From: Gammaproteobacteria bacterium
Lineage (GTDB): Bacteria; Pseudomonadota; Gammaproteobacteria; UBA6429; Thiohalophilaceae
Length of the DNA: 61,418 bases
Direction: 5' to 3'
Assembly (NCBI GenBank): GCA_030148325.1
Contig: JASBTR010000178.1
Span: 1-61,418 of the forward strand
This document shows, in pieces, positions 16,769-26,785 of this stretch. The stretch's first letter is position 1; every line of letters begins with the position of its first letter. The position numbers were made by a program, and so were the translations under genes. The notes beneath the pieces were generated by a model. It had not been told where the DNA came from, did not search any database, and saw nothing but the letters and a program-made list of their open reading frames with translations.

Positions 16769-19164
16769 GTTTGCTTCTCCGGGCTTATCCATTTCCAGTT
16801 GCGGATCTCCGGCATGTCTTCGCCGTGTTCGGTAATGTACTGTTTATGTTCAATCAGTTTGTCGCGCATGAGTTGTTTCAGATATGCACCCTTTGAACCC
16901 AGGCCATCAACCCGGTCTATGACATCATCGACCAGATGAAAGCGATCCAGATCATTCAGTACGGTCATGTCGAAGGGAGTCGTGGTAGTGCCTTCTTCTT
17001 TGTAGCCGCGCACGTGCATGCCTTCGTGATTGTGGCGTCGATAGGTCAGCCGGTGAATCAGCCAGGGGTAGCCGTGGAAGGCGAACACAATCGGTTTACC
17101 GAGGCTAAACAGGGTGTCAAAATCGTCATCGTCCAGGCCGCTCGGATGTTCTTCTTTTGGTTGCAGGGTCATCAGATCGACGACATTGATAACCCGGAGT
17201 CTCAGCTCGGGAAGGTGTTCGCGTAGTATCTTTACCGCGGCGAGGGTTTCAATGGTTGGCACATCACCGGCGCAGGCCATGATCACATCCGGCTCGCTGT
17301 CACTGTCGTTGCTGGCCCATTCCCAGATGCCGATGCCGGCGTGACAGTGTTTAATCGCCGCGTCCATGTCCAGCCATTGTGGTTCGGGCTGTTTACCGGC
17401 GACGATAACATTGACCAGGTTGCGGCTTCTGAGACAACGCTCGGTGATACACAACGTGGTGTTGGCATCCGGCGGTAAATAAACGCGCACGATGTCAGCT
17501 TTCTTGTTCACCACGTGATCGATAAAACCGGGATCCTGATGGGAAAAACCATTGTGATCCTGACGCCAGACGTGAGAAGTGAGCAGAATATTGAGAGAGG
17601 CAATGGGTCGTCGCCAGGGGATCTGTTTGCTCACCTTGAGCCACTTGGCGTGCTGGTTAAACATGGAGTCAACAATATGGATAAAGGCTTCATAACAGGA
17701 AAACAGACCGTGTCGACCTGTCAGTAAATAACCTTCCAGCCAGCCCTGACAGGTATGTTCTGAGAGAATTTCCATGACCCGGCCGTCTGCCGCCAGGTGA
17801 TCATCGTAATCATATTTTTCAGCCTCCCAGGCCCGGTTGGTGACTTCGAGCAAGGCCCCCAGCCGGTTAGAGACGGTTTCATCCGGTCCCATTACGCGGA
17901 AGTTTTTACGTTCAATATTCAGCGCCATGACATCACGCAGATAGTTGCCCATGCGGCGCGTAGCCTCGCCGGTTACGCCACCGGGAACGGGCACGTCTAC
18001 GGCGTAGTCATGGTAGTCGGGTAGTTTAAGATCATGTAACAGCAGACCGCCGTTGGCATGTGGATTACTGCCCATGCGGCGTTCACCAGTGGGGGAGAGG
18101 GCAGCGACCTCCGCGATTAAGCGACCCTCGTTATCGAACAGGTTTTCGGGCTGATAGCTTTTCATCCACTGTTCGAGAACGCGGATGTGTTGCGGTTTTT
18201 CCGCCAGTTGTGCAAACGGCACCTGATGCGCGCGCCAGTAATCTTCGAGTTTCAGACCATCGATTTCTTTCGGACAGGTCCAGCCCTTGGGTGTGCGCAG
18301 AATGATCATCGGCCATAGCGGACGAGCGAAACTGTTACCGCTACGCGCTGCAGTTTGAATGGTATGAATCTGATCCATGACTTTGTCCAGGGTGGCGGCC
18401 ATGGCCTGATGCACGGCCGTCGGATCAGCGCCTTCAATCAGATAGGGGGTATAACCGTAGCCGTGAAACAGATCCATCAGCTCCTGGTTGCTGATACGCG
18501 CTAGCACGGTGGGATTGGCAATCTTGTAACCGTTCAGGTGCAGGATGGGCAGCACCGCGCCGTCGCGTTCGGGATCAAGAAATTTATTGGAATGCCAGGC
18601 GGTAGCGGCCGGGCCGGTTTCCGCTTCGCCGTCGCCAACCACACAGGCAACGACCAGATCCGGGTTATCGAAGGCCGCACCATAGGCATGACTCAGTGAA
18701 TAACCCAGTTCGCCGCCTTCATGAATCGAGCCGGGCGTTTCCGATGCAGTGTGGCTGGGAATGCCGCCGGGAAAGGAGAACTGTTTGAACAGCCGGCGCA
18801 TGCCGGTTTCATCCCGGGTGATGTTTGGATACAGCTCGTTGTAACTGCCCTCCAGCCAGGTGTTGGCGACCAGCCCCGGTGCGCCATGGCCTGGCCCGGT
18901 AACATAAATGATGTTCAGATCGTGCGCCCTGATCACCCGGTTTAAGTGAGCATAGATCATATTCAGGCCGGGTGTGGTACCCCAGTGCCCGAGTAACCTT
19001 GGTTTAATGTGTTCGAGGCTGAGTGGTTGTTTGAGCAGGGGGTTATCCAGCAGGTAGATCTGGCCGATGGAAATATAATTCGCTGCACGCCACCAGGCGT
19101 CGATCAGGGCCAGTTCAGTATCAGACAGCGGTGAATCTGTGACGGTAAAATTTGATTTAATCAT
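16765..19164 (-). CDS. xfp: Phosphoketolase (xylulose-5-P/fructose-6-P)
   Basis: A thiamine diphosphate enzyme that splits xylulose 5-phosphate or fructose 6-phosphate with inorganic phosphate to acetyl phosphate plus glyceraldehyde 3-phosphate or erythrose 4-phosphate. 799 residues, full length. The cofactor motif [20 protein letters not shown] and the downstream [10 protein letters not shown] are characteristic. [12 protein letters not shown] and [17 protein letters not shown] lie in the C-terminal third. Both ends overlap neighbours by 4 bp (ATGA), showing tight coupling to ackA before it and the H+-ATPase after it. Together they convert sugar phosphate to acetate plus ATP without the full glycolytic route. 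Confidence 0.96.
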   Translation of the reverse strand: MIKSNFTVTDSPLSDTELALIDAWWRAANYISIGQIYLLDNPLLKQPLSLEHIKPRLLGHWGTTPGLNMIYAHLNRVIRAHDLNIIYVTGPGHGAPGLVANTWLEGSYNELYPNITRDETGMRRLFKQFSFPGGIPSHTASETPGSIHEGGELGYSLSHAYGAAFDNPDLVVACVVGDGEAETGPAATAWHSNKFLDPERDGAVLPILHLNGYKIANPTVLARISNQELMDLFHGYGYTPYLIEGADPTAVHQAMAATLDKVMDQIHTIQTAARSGNSFARPLWPMIILRTPKGWTCPKEIDGLKLEDYWRAHQVPFAQLAEKPQHIRVLEQWMKSYQPENLFDNEGRLIAEVAALSPTGERRMGSNPHANGGLLLHDLKLPDYHDYAVDVPVPGGVTGEATRRMGNYLRDVMALNIERKNFRVMGPDETVSNRLGALLEVTNRAWEAEKYDYDDHLAADGRVMEILSEHTCQGWLEGYLLTGRHGLFSCYEAFIHIVDSMFNQHAKWLKVSKQIPWRRPIASLNILLTSHVWRQDHNGFSHQDPGFIDHVVNKKADIVRVYLPPDANTTLCITERCLRSRNLVNVIVAGKQPEPQWLDMDAAIKHCHAGIGIWEWASNDSDSEPDVIMACAGDVPTIETLAAVKILREHLPELRLRVINVVDLMTLQPKEEHPSGLDDDDFDTLFSLGKPIVFAFHGYPWLIHRLTYRRHNHEGMHVRGYKEEGTTTTPFDMTVLNDLDRFHLVDDVIDRVDGLGSKGAYLKQLMRDKLIEHKQYITEHGEDMPEIRNWKWISPEKQT

Positions 19165-20363
19165 AATGACATCCTGTATTTGCTGTTGTCCGTGTGTATG
19201 AGTGCGAGTGTTTGTTCGGCAATCAGGCGTTCCTCATCGGTAGGGATCACCCAGGCCTGCACGGGACTGTTTTGCTGTGTGATGCAGGCCTGGCCGGAGA
19301 GGTTAGCCTTCTTGTCCAGCTGTACGCCCAGCCACGCACAGCCTTTACAGATCGCGTCACGTATCGACACCGCATGTTCACCAATGCCTGCAGTGAAGAC
19401 GATGGCATCGACGCCCCCCAGCGCGGCGGCCAGTGAACCGATCGCACGCGTGCTGTGGTGAATGAATAAATCAATAGCGAACTGTGCCTGCGTATCCGAC
19501 TGCTGGAGCAATTCGGCCAGGTTGTCGCTGGTGCCGGATACACCGAGCAGGCCGGACTGAAAATACAGTAGATCCGAAATTTCTTTTTCGCCCATGCCCC
19601 GTTGCAGCAGATACAGTACAACCGCAGGATCGATCGAGCCGCAACGCGTACCCATCGGTATGCCATCCAGCGGGGTAAAGGTCATGGTTGTGGCAATGCT
19701 GCGCCGTTCATGCATGGCGCATAAACTAGCGCCGTGACCCAGGTGCGCGACAATGATTTTTCCATCGGCCGCTGCACCAAGGTAGTCGGGCAATACGCTG
19801 GCGATATACTGGTAAGACAGACCATGAAAACCATAGCGGCGAACGGCTTTCAATTTGGAATGTGAGGGCAGGGCGAAGCGTTGTTCCACTTCTGGCCGCG
19901 CATGATGAAAGGCTGTGTCAAAACAGGCGACCTGGGGAATGCCCGGTTGCAGATCCTGTAATGTGCTTATACCGAGCAGGTTTGCCGGCTGATGGTTGGG
20001 TGCCAGCGGGACCAGTGTCTGTAAATACTCCAGCACATCCGGCGTTATAAGTGTTGGTGTGGTAAAGCGAGTGCCGCCATGCACGATACGATGTCCTGTC
20101 GCGAGCAGTTGCAATGAACGGGTTTCTTTCGCTAACCAGTCCAGCAGGATTTGCAGTGCCTGCTGGTGACTGGAAATGTCTGGATTTTGTTTATGCAGTA
20201 CACGCCCGTCAGCATCACTGACCTGAAATTCCCCGCTGCCGCCTATGGCTGTGAGCTGTCCCTGATACAGTCGTTGCAGGTGTTTGGTTTCAGTGATTGA
20301 AAACAGGCCGAATTTAAGACTGGATGAACCACTGTTAATGCTGAGCAGGGACGCGGCGCTCAT
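19161..20363 (-). CDS. ackA: Acetate kinase
   Basis: Makes ATP and acetate from acetyl phosphate and ADP, or the reverse. 400 residues. [13 protein letters not shown] is the N-terminal phosphate-binding motif; [19 protein letters not shown] (catalytic Asp), [11 protein letters not shown] and TAGIGEHA follow in order. It is the second gene of the operon that starts at 20777 and overlaps phosphoketolase by 4 bp. No phosphotransacetylase gene is adjacent, so its acetyl phosphate supply is most simply the phosphoketolase. Confidence 0.96.
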   Translation of the reverse strand: MSAASLLSINSGSSSLKFGLFSITETKHLQRLYQGQLTAIGGSGEFQVSDADGRVLHKQNPDISSHQQALQILLDWLAKETRSLQLLATGHRIVHGGTRFTTPTLITPDVLEYLQTLVPLAPNHQPANLLGISTLQDLQPGIPQVACFDTAFHHARPEVEQRFALPSHSKLKAVRRYGFHGLSYQYIASVLPDYLGAAADGKIIVAHLGHGASLCAMHERRSIATTMTFTPLDGIPMGTRCGSIDPAVVLYLLQRGMGEKEISDLLYFQSGLLGVSGTSDNLAELLQQSDTQAQFAIDLFIHHSTRAIGSLAAALGGVDAIVFTAGIGEHAVSIRDAICKGCAWLGVQLDKKANLSGQACITQQNSPVQAWVIPTDEERLIAEQTLALIHTDNSKYRMSL

Positions 20364-20369
20364 GGCATT

Positions 20370-20777
20370 TCAGAAGCCGAGGAGGGACGGATGCTCCGGT
20401 CCCATCTGCATCCAGAAAATGGCGTCAAACAGAAACCACTGCAGGAAGATAAAGCCGGCTATGGCCAGCAGCGCCATAATTACGGCTGCCAGCAGCGCGT
20501 TACCAAAACTGTCAACTTCAAAACCCGGTACCAGAGCGGCAGTCAGTTTCACCATGAACGCATTAATTAATAACGCAAACAGTCCAAAGGTGAGTACCGT
20601 CAGCGGCATGGTCAGAAGCCACAGTATAGGTCGTATAATAGCATTGATCGTGCCCAGCACGAACGCCGCCAGCAGCAAATCACCGGTCGATCGGGCGTGG
20701 ATGCCAGGCACAACCAGAGTGACCAGCCAGAGACCCAGCGCGGTAATTAACCAGATCAGCAGAACTCCGATCAGCAT
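20370..20777 (-). CDS. Small four-helix membrane protein (phage holin 4/YvlD-like)
   Basis: 135 residues with four predicted membrane helices. TINAIIRPILWLLTMPLTVL is the conserved stretch of the phage-holin-4-like family (YvlD in Bacillus), whose function is unknown and which is mostly not phage-borne. It lies 6 bp before acetate kinase on the same strand and is the first gene of the ackA-xfp-ATPase operon. A near-perfect dyad of the shared motif is centred 78 bp upstream. Confidence 0.8.
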   Translation of the reverse strand: MLIGVLLIWLITALGLWLVTLVVPGIHARSTGDLLLAAFVLGTINAIIRPILWLLTMPLTVLTFGLFALLINAFMVKLTAALVPGFEVDSFGNALLAAVIMALLAIAGFIFLQWFLFDAIFWMQMGPEHPSLLGF

Positions 20778-20847
20778 AGCAATATCCCTTTGTGAAACAA
20801 CAATGAGTATTGGTAGAGTTATTGTGCGCGTATTAGATACCGGTATC

Positions 20848-20863
20848 TGTCACCCAGGTTACA
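20848..20863. promoter_or_regulatory. Crp-family-type dyad between the ackA operon and the divergent gene
   Basis: TGTCACCCAGGTTACA differs from the ideal palindrome at one position. It is centred 78 bp before the minus-strand gene at 20777 and 88 bp before the plus-strand gene at 20944, so a single bound dimer could serve both. Confidence 0.7.
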
Positions 20864-20943
20864 GCTAAAGGGCAAACAGGGTTATAAAGTAGTTGCAGGC
20901 TGCAAGAGTATCCCACTGCTAAGCTGACAAAAGGCGACATCTC

Positions 20944-21531
20944 ATGGCAAACGTAAAGCAGGAAGAAAACAGGTATGAGCATGCTCGTCTGGTGCTGGCT
21001 ATTGGTATTTATAGTGATGAGGAAAAGGCCCTGCAAACCCTCGAAAAGTTGATCAAGGATGACTTCCCGGCAGATCGGCTTTCGTTGCTACGTAAGGCCG
21101 GCGGTACGGGTGATGACATGTTGGGACTGGCTTATACCAATACCAAAGAACGGGTAAAAGCCTGGGGCAGGCATGGCGTTGTCTGGGGGGTTTTATGGGG
21201 GATATTGACCGGTGCAACCGGACTCTTTGTGTTGCCGGGTATTGGGCCGTTACTCGCCGCAGGTCCGGTTGTGGAAACACTGGGTGGAGCTATCGCCGGT
21301 GCGACAGTGGCAGGGGGCGCAATGGCGGGTGCAGCGGCCCTGACTCAACTGGCCGGCGCGCTGCACAGGATTGGTGTCCCCGCATCGGCTATTGAGCAGA
21401 TACATCGCGCAATCGAATCAGACCATTATGTAATTATCCTGCACTGTGAACCTGAACAGGCCAGCCATTGCGGCATGCGCCTGGGAATGGCGGGAGCGGA
21501 TCCGGTTATTGTGATGCCCATCGAACATTGA
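20944..21531 (+). CDS. Gly-rich membrane-hairpin stress protein
   Basis: 195 residues. The N-terminal third, with LAIGIYSDEEKALQTLEKLI, resembles the fold of general-stress YflT-like or DUF1269 proteins. A central Gly/Ala-rich hydrophobic hairpin (VWGVLWGILTGATGLFVLPG, then AGPVVETLGGAIAG) follows, and a second ferredoxin-like half contains GVPASAIEQIHRAIESDHYV. A shorter paralogue with the same layout is at 42337..42849. Both are preceded by a TGTCA-type dyad at a similar distance. Function is unknown; conserved structure and context suggest a stress-induced membrane protein. Confidence 0.75.
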   Translation: MANVKQEENRYEHARLVLAIGIYSDEEKALQTLEKLIKDDFPADRLSLLRKAGGTGDDMLGLAYTNTKERVKAWGRHGVVWGVLWGILTGATGLFVLPGIGPLLAAGPVVETLGGAIAGATVAGGAMAGAAALTQLAGALHRIGVPASAIEQIHRAIESDHYVIILHCEPEQASHCGMRLGMAGADPVIVMPIEH

Positions 21532-21555
21532 ATGTAACAATGTTTATGGTTGCGA

Positions 21556-23607
21556 TCAGGCCATCAACACCACAACCGAACGGGCTTTTACCCGGTAGTT
21601 CAGGCTTTGCAGCGCCACCTCCTGACCCGGTTCAAGAATGTCATGGGGACTCTCCCGGGCGGTATCGATGACGCGGCGCCAGTTGTTTAGAGCGCCCTCC
21701 TGAATGCTGAAAACAAGATCTTCCCACCAGGCGTTAATCATGACATAGATATCCCGATCATCCTGCGAGGCGCCGCTGAGGTGATAGGCCAGGCTATGAG
21801 AATCACGGGAGCGGTCGACATCCGGCCCAATGCCATACCAGTGCACATCATCGCGCCAGAAACGACTGCGAGCCAGTGATGGGTGCGCTTTACGAAAGGC
21901 AATCATCTGTTTGAAGAAGCGGAAGATATCCTGATTGGACTGGAGTAAATCCCAGTTCAGCCAGCTAATCTCGTTATCCTGATTGTAGGGGTTGTTGTTG
22001 CCGGACTGAGTCTGCATAAATTCATCGCCGGCGCGAATCATCGGTGTGCCGTTGGCCAGCATCAGCAGACAGCAGAAATTTTTGATCTGGCGTTTGCGCA
22101 AACGCATAACCGCGTCGGGAACAGCCGTATCGCCTTCCCAGCCGCTATTCCAGGAATAATTATGATCGGTGCCATCTGTGTTGCCATGGCCGTTGACTTC
22201 GTTATGTTTATAGTTGTAGGAGACCAGATCATAGAGCGTGAAACCGTCATGGGCAGTGATAAAGTTAATGCTCTGGTAAGCGTGGTAGGCCTGCATGCGT
22301 GAATCCGGAAACAGATCATCGCTGCCGTAAAGCCGCTGCATGAGCGAATTGACCAGGCCACTGTCGCCACGGACGAAGCGGCGAATGTCATCGCGAAACT
22401 GTCCGTTCCATTGTTGCCAGCTGATGCCGGGGAAACTGCGCCCGAGTTGATAACTGGAAATGTCCCAGGCTTCAGCGATCAAACGCACTCCGGCAAGATC
22501 GGGATCGGAACGAATAGCGGAGATAATCGGCGCATCTTCAAGATTAACCGAACCGTCGCTGCGGCGAGTGAAAATTGAAGCCAGATCAAAGCGGAAGCCA
22601 TCCACCTGCATGTCCTTGACCCAGTAACGCAGGCTGTCGAGCACCATGCTGCGCACATAGCGGTTGGCGGTATGCAGGACATTGCCGGTACCCGCGTCGT
22701 TGCGGTAATAACGACGATCGTTTTCGAGCAGGTAATAAGTTGTGTTATCGAGGCCGCGAAAACTGTAGGTTGGTCCCTGCTCATTGCCTTCGCCGGTATG
22801 GTTATAAACTACATCCAGAATGACTTCGATATTCGCACGATGAAATGCGCTGACCATTTGTCTGAATTCATTCAGCAGAGCGGCGGGCGACTCAGCCCTG
22901 GCATAGAGGTGGTGTGGTGCAAAAAAACTCAGCGGCATGTAGCCCCAGTAATCATTCTCCTGTGGATCAAACTGGAAAATTGGCATCAGTTCGACTGCGG
23001 TAATACCGAGAGATTGTAAGTAGGGGATTTTTTCAACCAGGCCTGAAAAGGTGCCGCGCCTGTCGGCGGCGACCGCGGAACCAGCACGCCGGGTAAATCC
23101 TTTTACATGCAACTCGTAGATGACTGTGTCGTGAGTGTGGCGTGGTTTTTGATCCTGGCTCAGGATATTACTATCGGCCTGCGTATGAATCACCCCGAGC
23201 GGTGCCCTGCCGATGTTTGAACCTGCCTCAATGGCGGCCTGACGATCAAACGTCGGTGGAAAAAACACAGCCCGGCTATACGGATCCAGCAGCTGCTTTT
23301 GTGAGTCAAAGCGATGACCTTGCTGCAGATCGAACGGGCCATCAACCTGATAAGCGTAATAGTGCGCCCCTTCCACCGTTGTCGCCGGCAGGCGGCAGTG
23401 CCAGATACGACCGGATTTGTTCAGCAAGGGGTTGAATGTGTAGCTGTAAACCGGGGTTTGCGTATCATTTTCACGGTATAGATGTAATCTAACCGCCGAG
23501 GCATGTTTGCTATAGAGGGCGAAATTCCAGGCCTGCTGCGAGGCAACAAAATTTACACCCAGTGGTCTGGCAGATCCTTCCAGTGCTTCCCAGTTATTCA
23601 CAGGCAT
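21556..23607 (-). CDS. glgX: Glycogen debranching enzyme (isoamylase type)
   Basis: Hydrolyses alpha-1,6 branches of glycogen left by the phosphorylase. 683 residues. An N-terminal CBM48 domain (LGVNFVASQQAWNFALYSKH) precedes the GH13 barrel. The catalytic residues are seen as VDGFRFDLASIF (nucleophile Asp), LIAEAWD (acid Glu) and FITAHDGFTLYDLVSYN (third Asp). VVYNHTGEGNEQGPT is also typical. The gene is divergent from the STAS-USP fusion, and a dyad is centred 72 bp before its start. It pairs functionally with the phosphorylase at 26786..29311. Confidence 0.94.
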   Translation of the reverse strand: MPVNNWEALEGSARPLGVNFVASQQAWNFALYSKHASAVRLHLYRENDTQTPVYSYTFNPLLNKSGRIWHCRLPATTVEGAHYYAYQVDGPFDLQQGHRFDSQKQLLDPYSRAVFFPPTFDRQAAIEAGSNIGRAPLGVIHTQADSNILSQDQKPRHTHDTVIYELHVKGFTRRAGSAVAADRRGTFSGLVEKIPYLQSLGITAVELMPIFQFDPQENDYWGYMPLSFFAPHHLYARAESPAALLNEFRQMVSAFHRANIEVILDVVYNHTGEGNEQGPTYSFRGLDNTTYYLLENDRRYYRNDAGTGNVLHTANRYVRSMVLDSLRYWVKDMQVDGFRFDLASIFTRRSDGSVNLEDAPIISAIRSDPDLAGVRLIAEAWDISSYQLGRSFPGISWQQWNGQFRDDIRRFVRGDSGLVNSLMQRLYGSDDLFPDSRMQAYHAYQSINFITAHDGFTLYDLVSYNYKHNEVNGHGNTDGTDHNYSWNSGWEGDTAVPDAVMRLRKRQIKNFCCLLMLANGTPMIRAGDEFMQTQSGNNNPYNQDNEISWLNWDLLQSNQDIFRFFKQMIAFRKAHPSLARSRFWRDDVHWYGIGPDVDRSRDSHSLAYHLSGASQDDRDIYVMINAWWEDLVFSIQEGALNNWRRVIDTARESPHDILEPGQEVALQSLNYRVKARSVVVLMA

Positions 23608-23671
23608 ATCTCCAGGGTTTCCCGCTTTCCTTAACAGAACAGAATTATTAAACCAATTTACGTCTGTTTTC

Positions 23672-23687
23672 TGTCACCCAGGTGGCA
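23672..23687. promoter_or_regulatory. Crp-family-type dyad between glgX and the USP gene
   Basis: TGTCACCCAGGTGGCA has a single mismatch to the palindrome. It is centred 72 bp before glgX and about 148 bp before the divergent stress-protein gene. Confidence 0.65.
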
Positions 23688-23763
23688 GCATGATGCAGAC
23701 AGTGTGCTTTAGAATAAATTTCCGTTGTTCCTGACTGCAGCGGGGGTGCCATGAGCCGTACAA

Positions 23764-23786
23764 GTTCGCCTGAAGGCGAACCTACA
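23764..23786. repeat. REP-like palindrome
   Basis: GTTCGCCTGAAGGCGAAC followed by CTACA. It is the reverse orientation of the copy at 8360 and lies between the dyad at 23672 and the USP gene. Confidence 0.8.
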
Positions 23787-23827
23787 GCGAGGTAGTTTAT
23801 TTATCAACTGTGTCCGGAGGTAGACAA

Positions 23828-24646
23828 ATGTTCGAAATAATTCCCGTTGATGACAGGCATATTCTTGCGTTCAAGGTGATTGGCAAACTCACTGATGCGG
23901 ATTATCAGGCGTTCCTTCCCGAACTGGAGAAACTGATTCAGGAACAGGGCAGTATTTCACTATATATAGAACTGGAAGATTTTCAGGGCTGGGAAGCAAA
24001 AGCTGCGTGGGCTGATCTGAAGTTTGATTTACAGCATGATAAGGATTTCAGGCGTATTGCGATTGTTGGTGATACTTTTCTGGAACATTCAGGGATCGTG
24101 CTGGCAAATTTTTTCACCCGCAGCGAAATGCGTTTTTTCAGTAAAGATGAAGCAGAATCCGCCTGGGACTGGTTAAAAGAAAATTTGCAGGCAACGGAAT
24201 CAATAAAACCCGTGCAACCCTACCGGAAAATTCTACTGGCCATTGATTTTTCTTCACACTCTGAGCGGGCTGCTCTTCGTGCTCTGGAGTTGTCACGCTG
24301 CCACGAGGCCAAACTGGAGGTCCTGCATGTCATCGAGGATCCGGTGTTTTATACGGAGGCTGATGCCATTAGTGCTGATATTCCACTGGGTAAGGAAACA
24401 CTGAAAGAGCAGGCGGAGGAGCGCATGCGTGAATTCGCAAAACGTGTGGGAATGGATAAGGATGCTATACTCGAGGTGCAGTGGGGGCGTCCTAAATGGG
24501 CGATTGTCTTCTGGGCGCGTAAAAAAGGTGTTGATCTGGTTATTGTTGGTTCACATGGGCGGCATGGCGTCGAACGCCTGCTGGGTTCAGTCAGCAGCAG
24601 TGTTCTACATTCATCGCATTGTGATGTGCTGGTGGTTAAATACTAA
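23828..24646 (+). CDS. SpoIIAA-like (STAS) domain fused to universal stress protein domain
   Basis: 272 residues. Residues 1-120 match the SpoIIAA-like/STAS fold: FEIIPVDDRHILAFKVIGKL, then IELEDFQGWEAKAAW. Residues 135-272 are a UspA domain opening with RKILLAIDFSSHSERAA and ending with the ATP-binding loop VGSHGRHGVERLLGSVS (G-2x-G-9x-GS). The start at 23828 has GGAGGT 7 nt before it; the frame is open 18 bp further upstream but without a ribosome site. The two domains are usually separate proteins. The fusion may couple membrane or anti-sigma-like signalling to stress adenine-nucleotide sensing; this is inference. Confidence 0.88.
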   Translation: MFEIIPVDDRHILAFKVIGKLTDADYQAFLPELEKLIQEQGSISLYIELEDFQGWEAKAAWADLKFDLQHDKDFRRIAIVGDTFLEHSGIVLANFFTRSEMRFFSKDEAESAWDWLKENLQATESIKPVQPYRKILLAIDFSSHSERAALRALELSRCHEAKLEVLHVIEDPVFYTEADAISADIPLGKETLKEQAEERMREFAKRVGMDKDAILEVQWGRPKWAIVFWARKKGVDLVIVGSHGRHGVERLLGSVSSSVLHSSHCDVLVVKY

Positions 24647-24830
24647 CTCACGGCTTCTCACTCCGGCTCTATAATCCAGACCGAAAGAACGGAAAGATTT
24701 TCTGTGTCGAATGGATAAATCAGGGAATGCCTGGCTGAAGTAATATGTTACTTTATGTGCGCGCATAAAAAGCATATTAAATATATTCAATCCATTGACA
24801 CAGAATTGTGAGAGCCAGCAGGAGTTAACG

Positions 24831-25430
24831 ATGCCGCGACCACAGCTTGATGAAATACTCGATCGTATCCATGAACTGCAATCCCAGCTGGAGCAGGAAT
24901 TTAACCACCTGCTGGCCGAGAAGCGTGCCCAGTTTAAATACACGCTGGAAAAGGGCCGAGTTATTTTCGATGACGGTGTGCGTGAATTGCAGCAGCGTTA
25001 TCGCACCGAACTCTGGGTTTATCTGCGTGATGCCCGATTAGCGCATATTTTGACGGCGCCGGTGGTTTACAGTGTTGTGTTCCCGCTGCTGTTGCTGGAT
25101 CTGGCTATTTTTCTTTATCAGCAGATCTGTTTTCGTGTTTATGGGGTGCCCCTGGTGCGGCGTGCGGACTATGTGGTAATAGATCGGCAACATCTCGCCT
25201 ATCTGAATGTGATTGAAAAATTCAATTGTGTGTATTGTGGCTATGGTAACGGTCTTATCGAATACGTTCGTGAAGTGATTGCCCGGACAGAGCAATACTG
25301 GTGCCCGATTAAACACGCGCGACGCACACCAAACCCACATCATCGAAGTGAAAAATTCGCCGATTATGGCGATATTGAAGCGTACCAGAAGAAATTGAAA
25401 GAATTACGAAAGGAACTCAGGGGGGAGTAA
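24831..25430 (+). CDS. Membrane protein with N-terminal coiled coil and Cys motifs, unknown function
   Basis: 199 residues; not recognised. Residues 1-60 are a likely coiled coil rich in Glu, Gln and Leu (LDEILDRIHELQSQLEQEFN). A membrane segment near 85-105 contains VVYSVVFPLLLLDLAIFLY. After it come CVYCGYGNGLIEYVREVIAR and YWCPIKHAR, three Cys that could bind a metal or form disulfides. The C-terminus is again charged. AGGAG lies 8 nt before the chosen ATG; a frame to 24795 has no such signal. It lies between the USP fusion and a convergent permease. Confidence 0.7.
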   Translation: MPRPQLDEILDRIHELQSQLEQEFNHLLAEKRAQFKYTLEKGRVIFDDGVRELQQRYRTELWVYLRDARLAHILTAPVVYSVVFPLLLLDLAIFLYQQICFRVYGVPLVRRADYVVIDRQHLAYLNVIEKFNCVYCGYGNGLIEYVREVIARTEQYWCPIKHARRTPNPHHRSEKFADYGDIEAYQKKLKELRKELRGE

Positions 25431-25466
25431 GAAAAATTTTAATCTGGGTTGAGTAGTTATAAATTT

Positions 25467-26777
25467 TTAACGATTTCTCCGAAACAGGCAGCGTTGGCTG
25501 AAGACCAGTTCTGCTGTAATGACAGCTAAATAAATAACCCCGATCCAGTACAGGCTATCGGGGTTGGTTTGCCAGAGGTAAACCGCCAGCACTGACCAGG
25601 AGGCTAATGAAAGCAGCAGGCCGGTCATGGGCAGCAATATTGTGCCACCAATTTTCTGGCGCAGGCGACAGGCGGACAGGTTGATCAGCGCGAAGATCAG
25701 TAAAAAGGTCGAACTGGCAAATGATGAGATGATGGTCAGGTTGGCAAGGTTGACGAATACAAGGGTCACGCCGGTTATGATGATCAGGCTGGCCCAGGGG
25801 ATATTGTTCTGTTTTCTCCTGAAACCGAAAGCCGGGGGTAAAGCTTTATCAGTCGCCATAACCATGCCCAGACGGGCGGTGCCAAACAAAGTGGCATTGA
25901 TTGCCGAGGCGGTGGAAAACAGGGCGGCCAGACCAATTAACAGGAAACCCGCCTGTCCTAAAAAGGGTTTGGCCGCGACTGCCAGAGCGTATTCCTTATA
26001 CAGGACGATTTCTTTCGGTAGCAGATTTCCAACTGCAACAATAGAAACCAGCACATAGATAGCAATCGTTATAACAATAGACCAGACGATGGCCGGTTTC
26101 AGGTTGTGCTGCGGGTTCTCCATTTCATTAATGGCATTGGGAATTAATTCAAAACCTTCGTAGGCGACGAATATCAGGGCAGCGCCCATGATGACACCGG
26201 TATAACCCTGGTTAAATACCGGCAGCAGGTGATCGGCCCTGACATAAAACAGGCCGATCCCCGCAAATAGAAACAGGATGATCACCTTGACGGTGACAAT
26301 CAACAGCTCGCTGGCGCCACTGGCCTTGATGCCGTAAAGATTCACCCCGAGGAAGGTGAGCAGTATCAGTGATTCTAGCAGATGGTGCATGGCAAGATTA
26401 GAACCGTCATCGCCCAGCATGGCGCTGCCATAGACGCCGAAGGTATAGGCATACAGTGCCATGGTGCTGACATAACCGACCAGCAACAGCCAGCCGCCCA
26501 TGGCGGCGATATTAGGGCTGGAAAATGCGTGTTCGAGGAAGGTAAAACTGCCGCCGCTGGATTGAAACACCAGCCCCAGGCGTGCATAGGAAAGCCCGGT
26601 TAACAGGGCGATGCAACCACCGAGGGCAAAGGCAAACGGTGCTGCGTGCCCGGCCTGTGCAATAGCCAGCCCCAGTACCGAAAAAATACCGCCACCGACC
26701 ATACCGCCGATGCCCATGGCAATGACTTCCTTGAGCGTGAGTTTTTCGTTATTTATGCCGGATTGGTTATTTTTCAT
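25467..26777 (-). CDS. APC-family amino acid permease
   Basis: 436 residues with about 12 predicted membrane helices. MGIGGMVGGGIFSVLGLA in helix 1 is the APC substrate-binding signature, and NAINEMENPQHNLKPAI matches the helix 6-7 loop. It is related to the permease at 12670..14046 along its length. It lies 8 bp after the glucan phosphorylase on the same strand, so it is probably cotranscribed from the promoter region holding the dyad at 29374. Substrate unknown. Confidence 0.85.
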   Translation of the reverse strand: MKNNQSGINNEKLTLKEVIAMGIGGMVGGGIFSVLGLAIAQAGHAAPFAFALGGCIALLTGLSYARLGLVFQSSGGSFTFLEHAFSSPNIAAMGGWLLLVGYVSTMALYAYTFGVYGSAMLGDDGSNLAMHHLLESLILLTFLGVNLYGIKASGASELLIVTVKVIILFLFAGIGLFYVRADHLLPVFNQGYTGVIMGAALIFVAYEGFELIPNAINEMENPQHNLKPAIVWSIVITIAIYVLVSIVAVGNLLPKEIVLYKEYALAVAAKPFLGQAGFLLIGLAALFSTASAINATLFGTARLGMVMATDKALPPAFGFRRKQNNIPWASLIIITGVTLVFVNLANLTIISSFASSTFLLIFALINLSACRLRQKIGGTILLPMTGLLLSLASWSVLAVYLWQTNPDSLYWIGVIYLAVITAELVFSQRCLFRRNR

Positions 26778-26785
26778 TTATGTTG

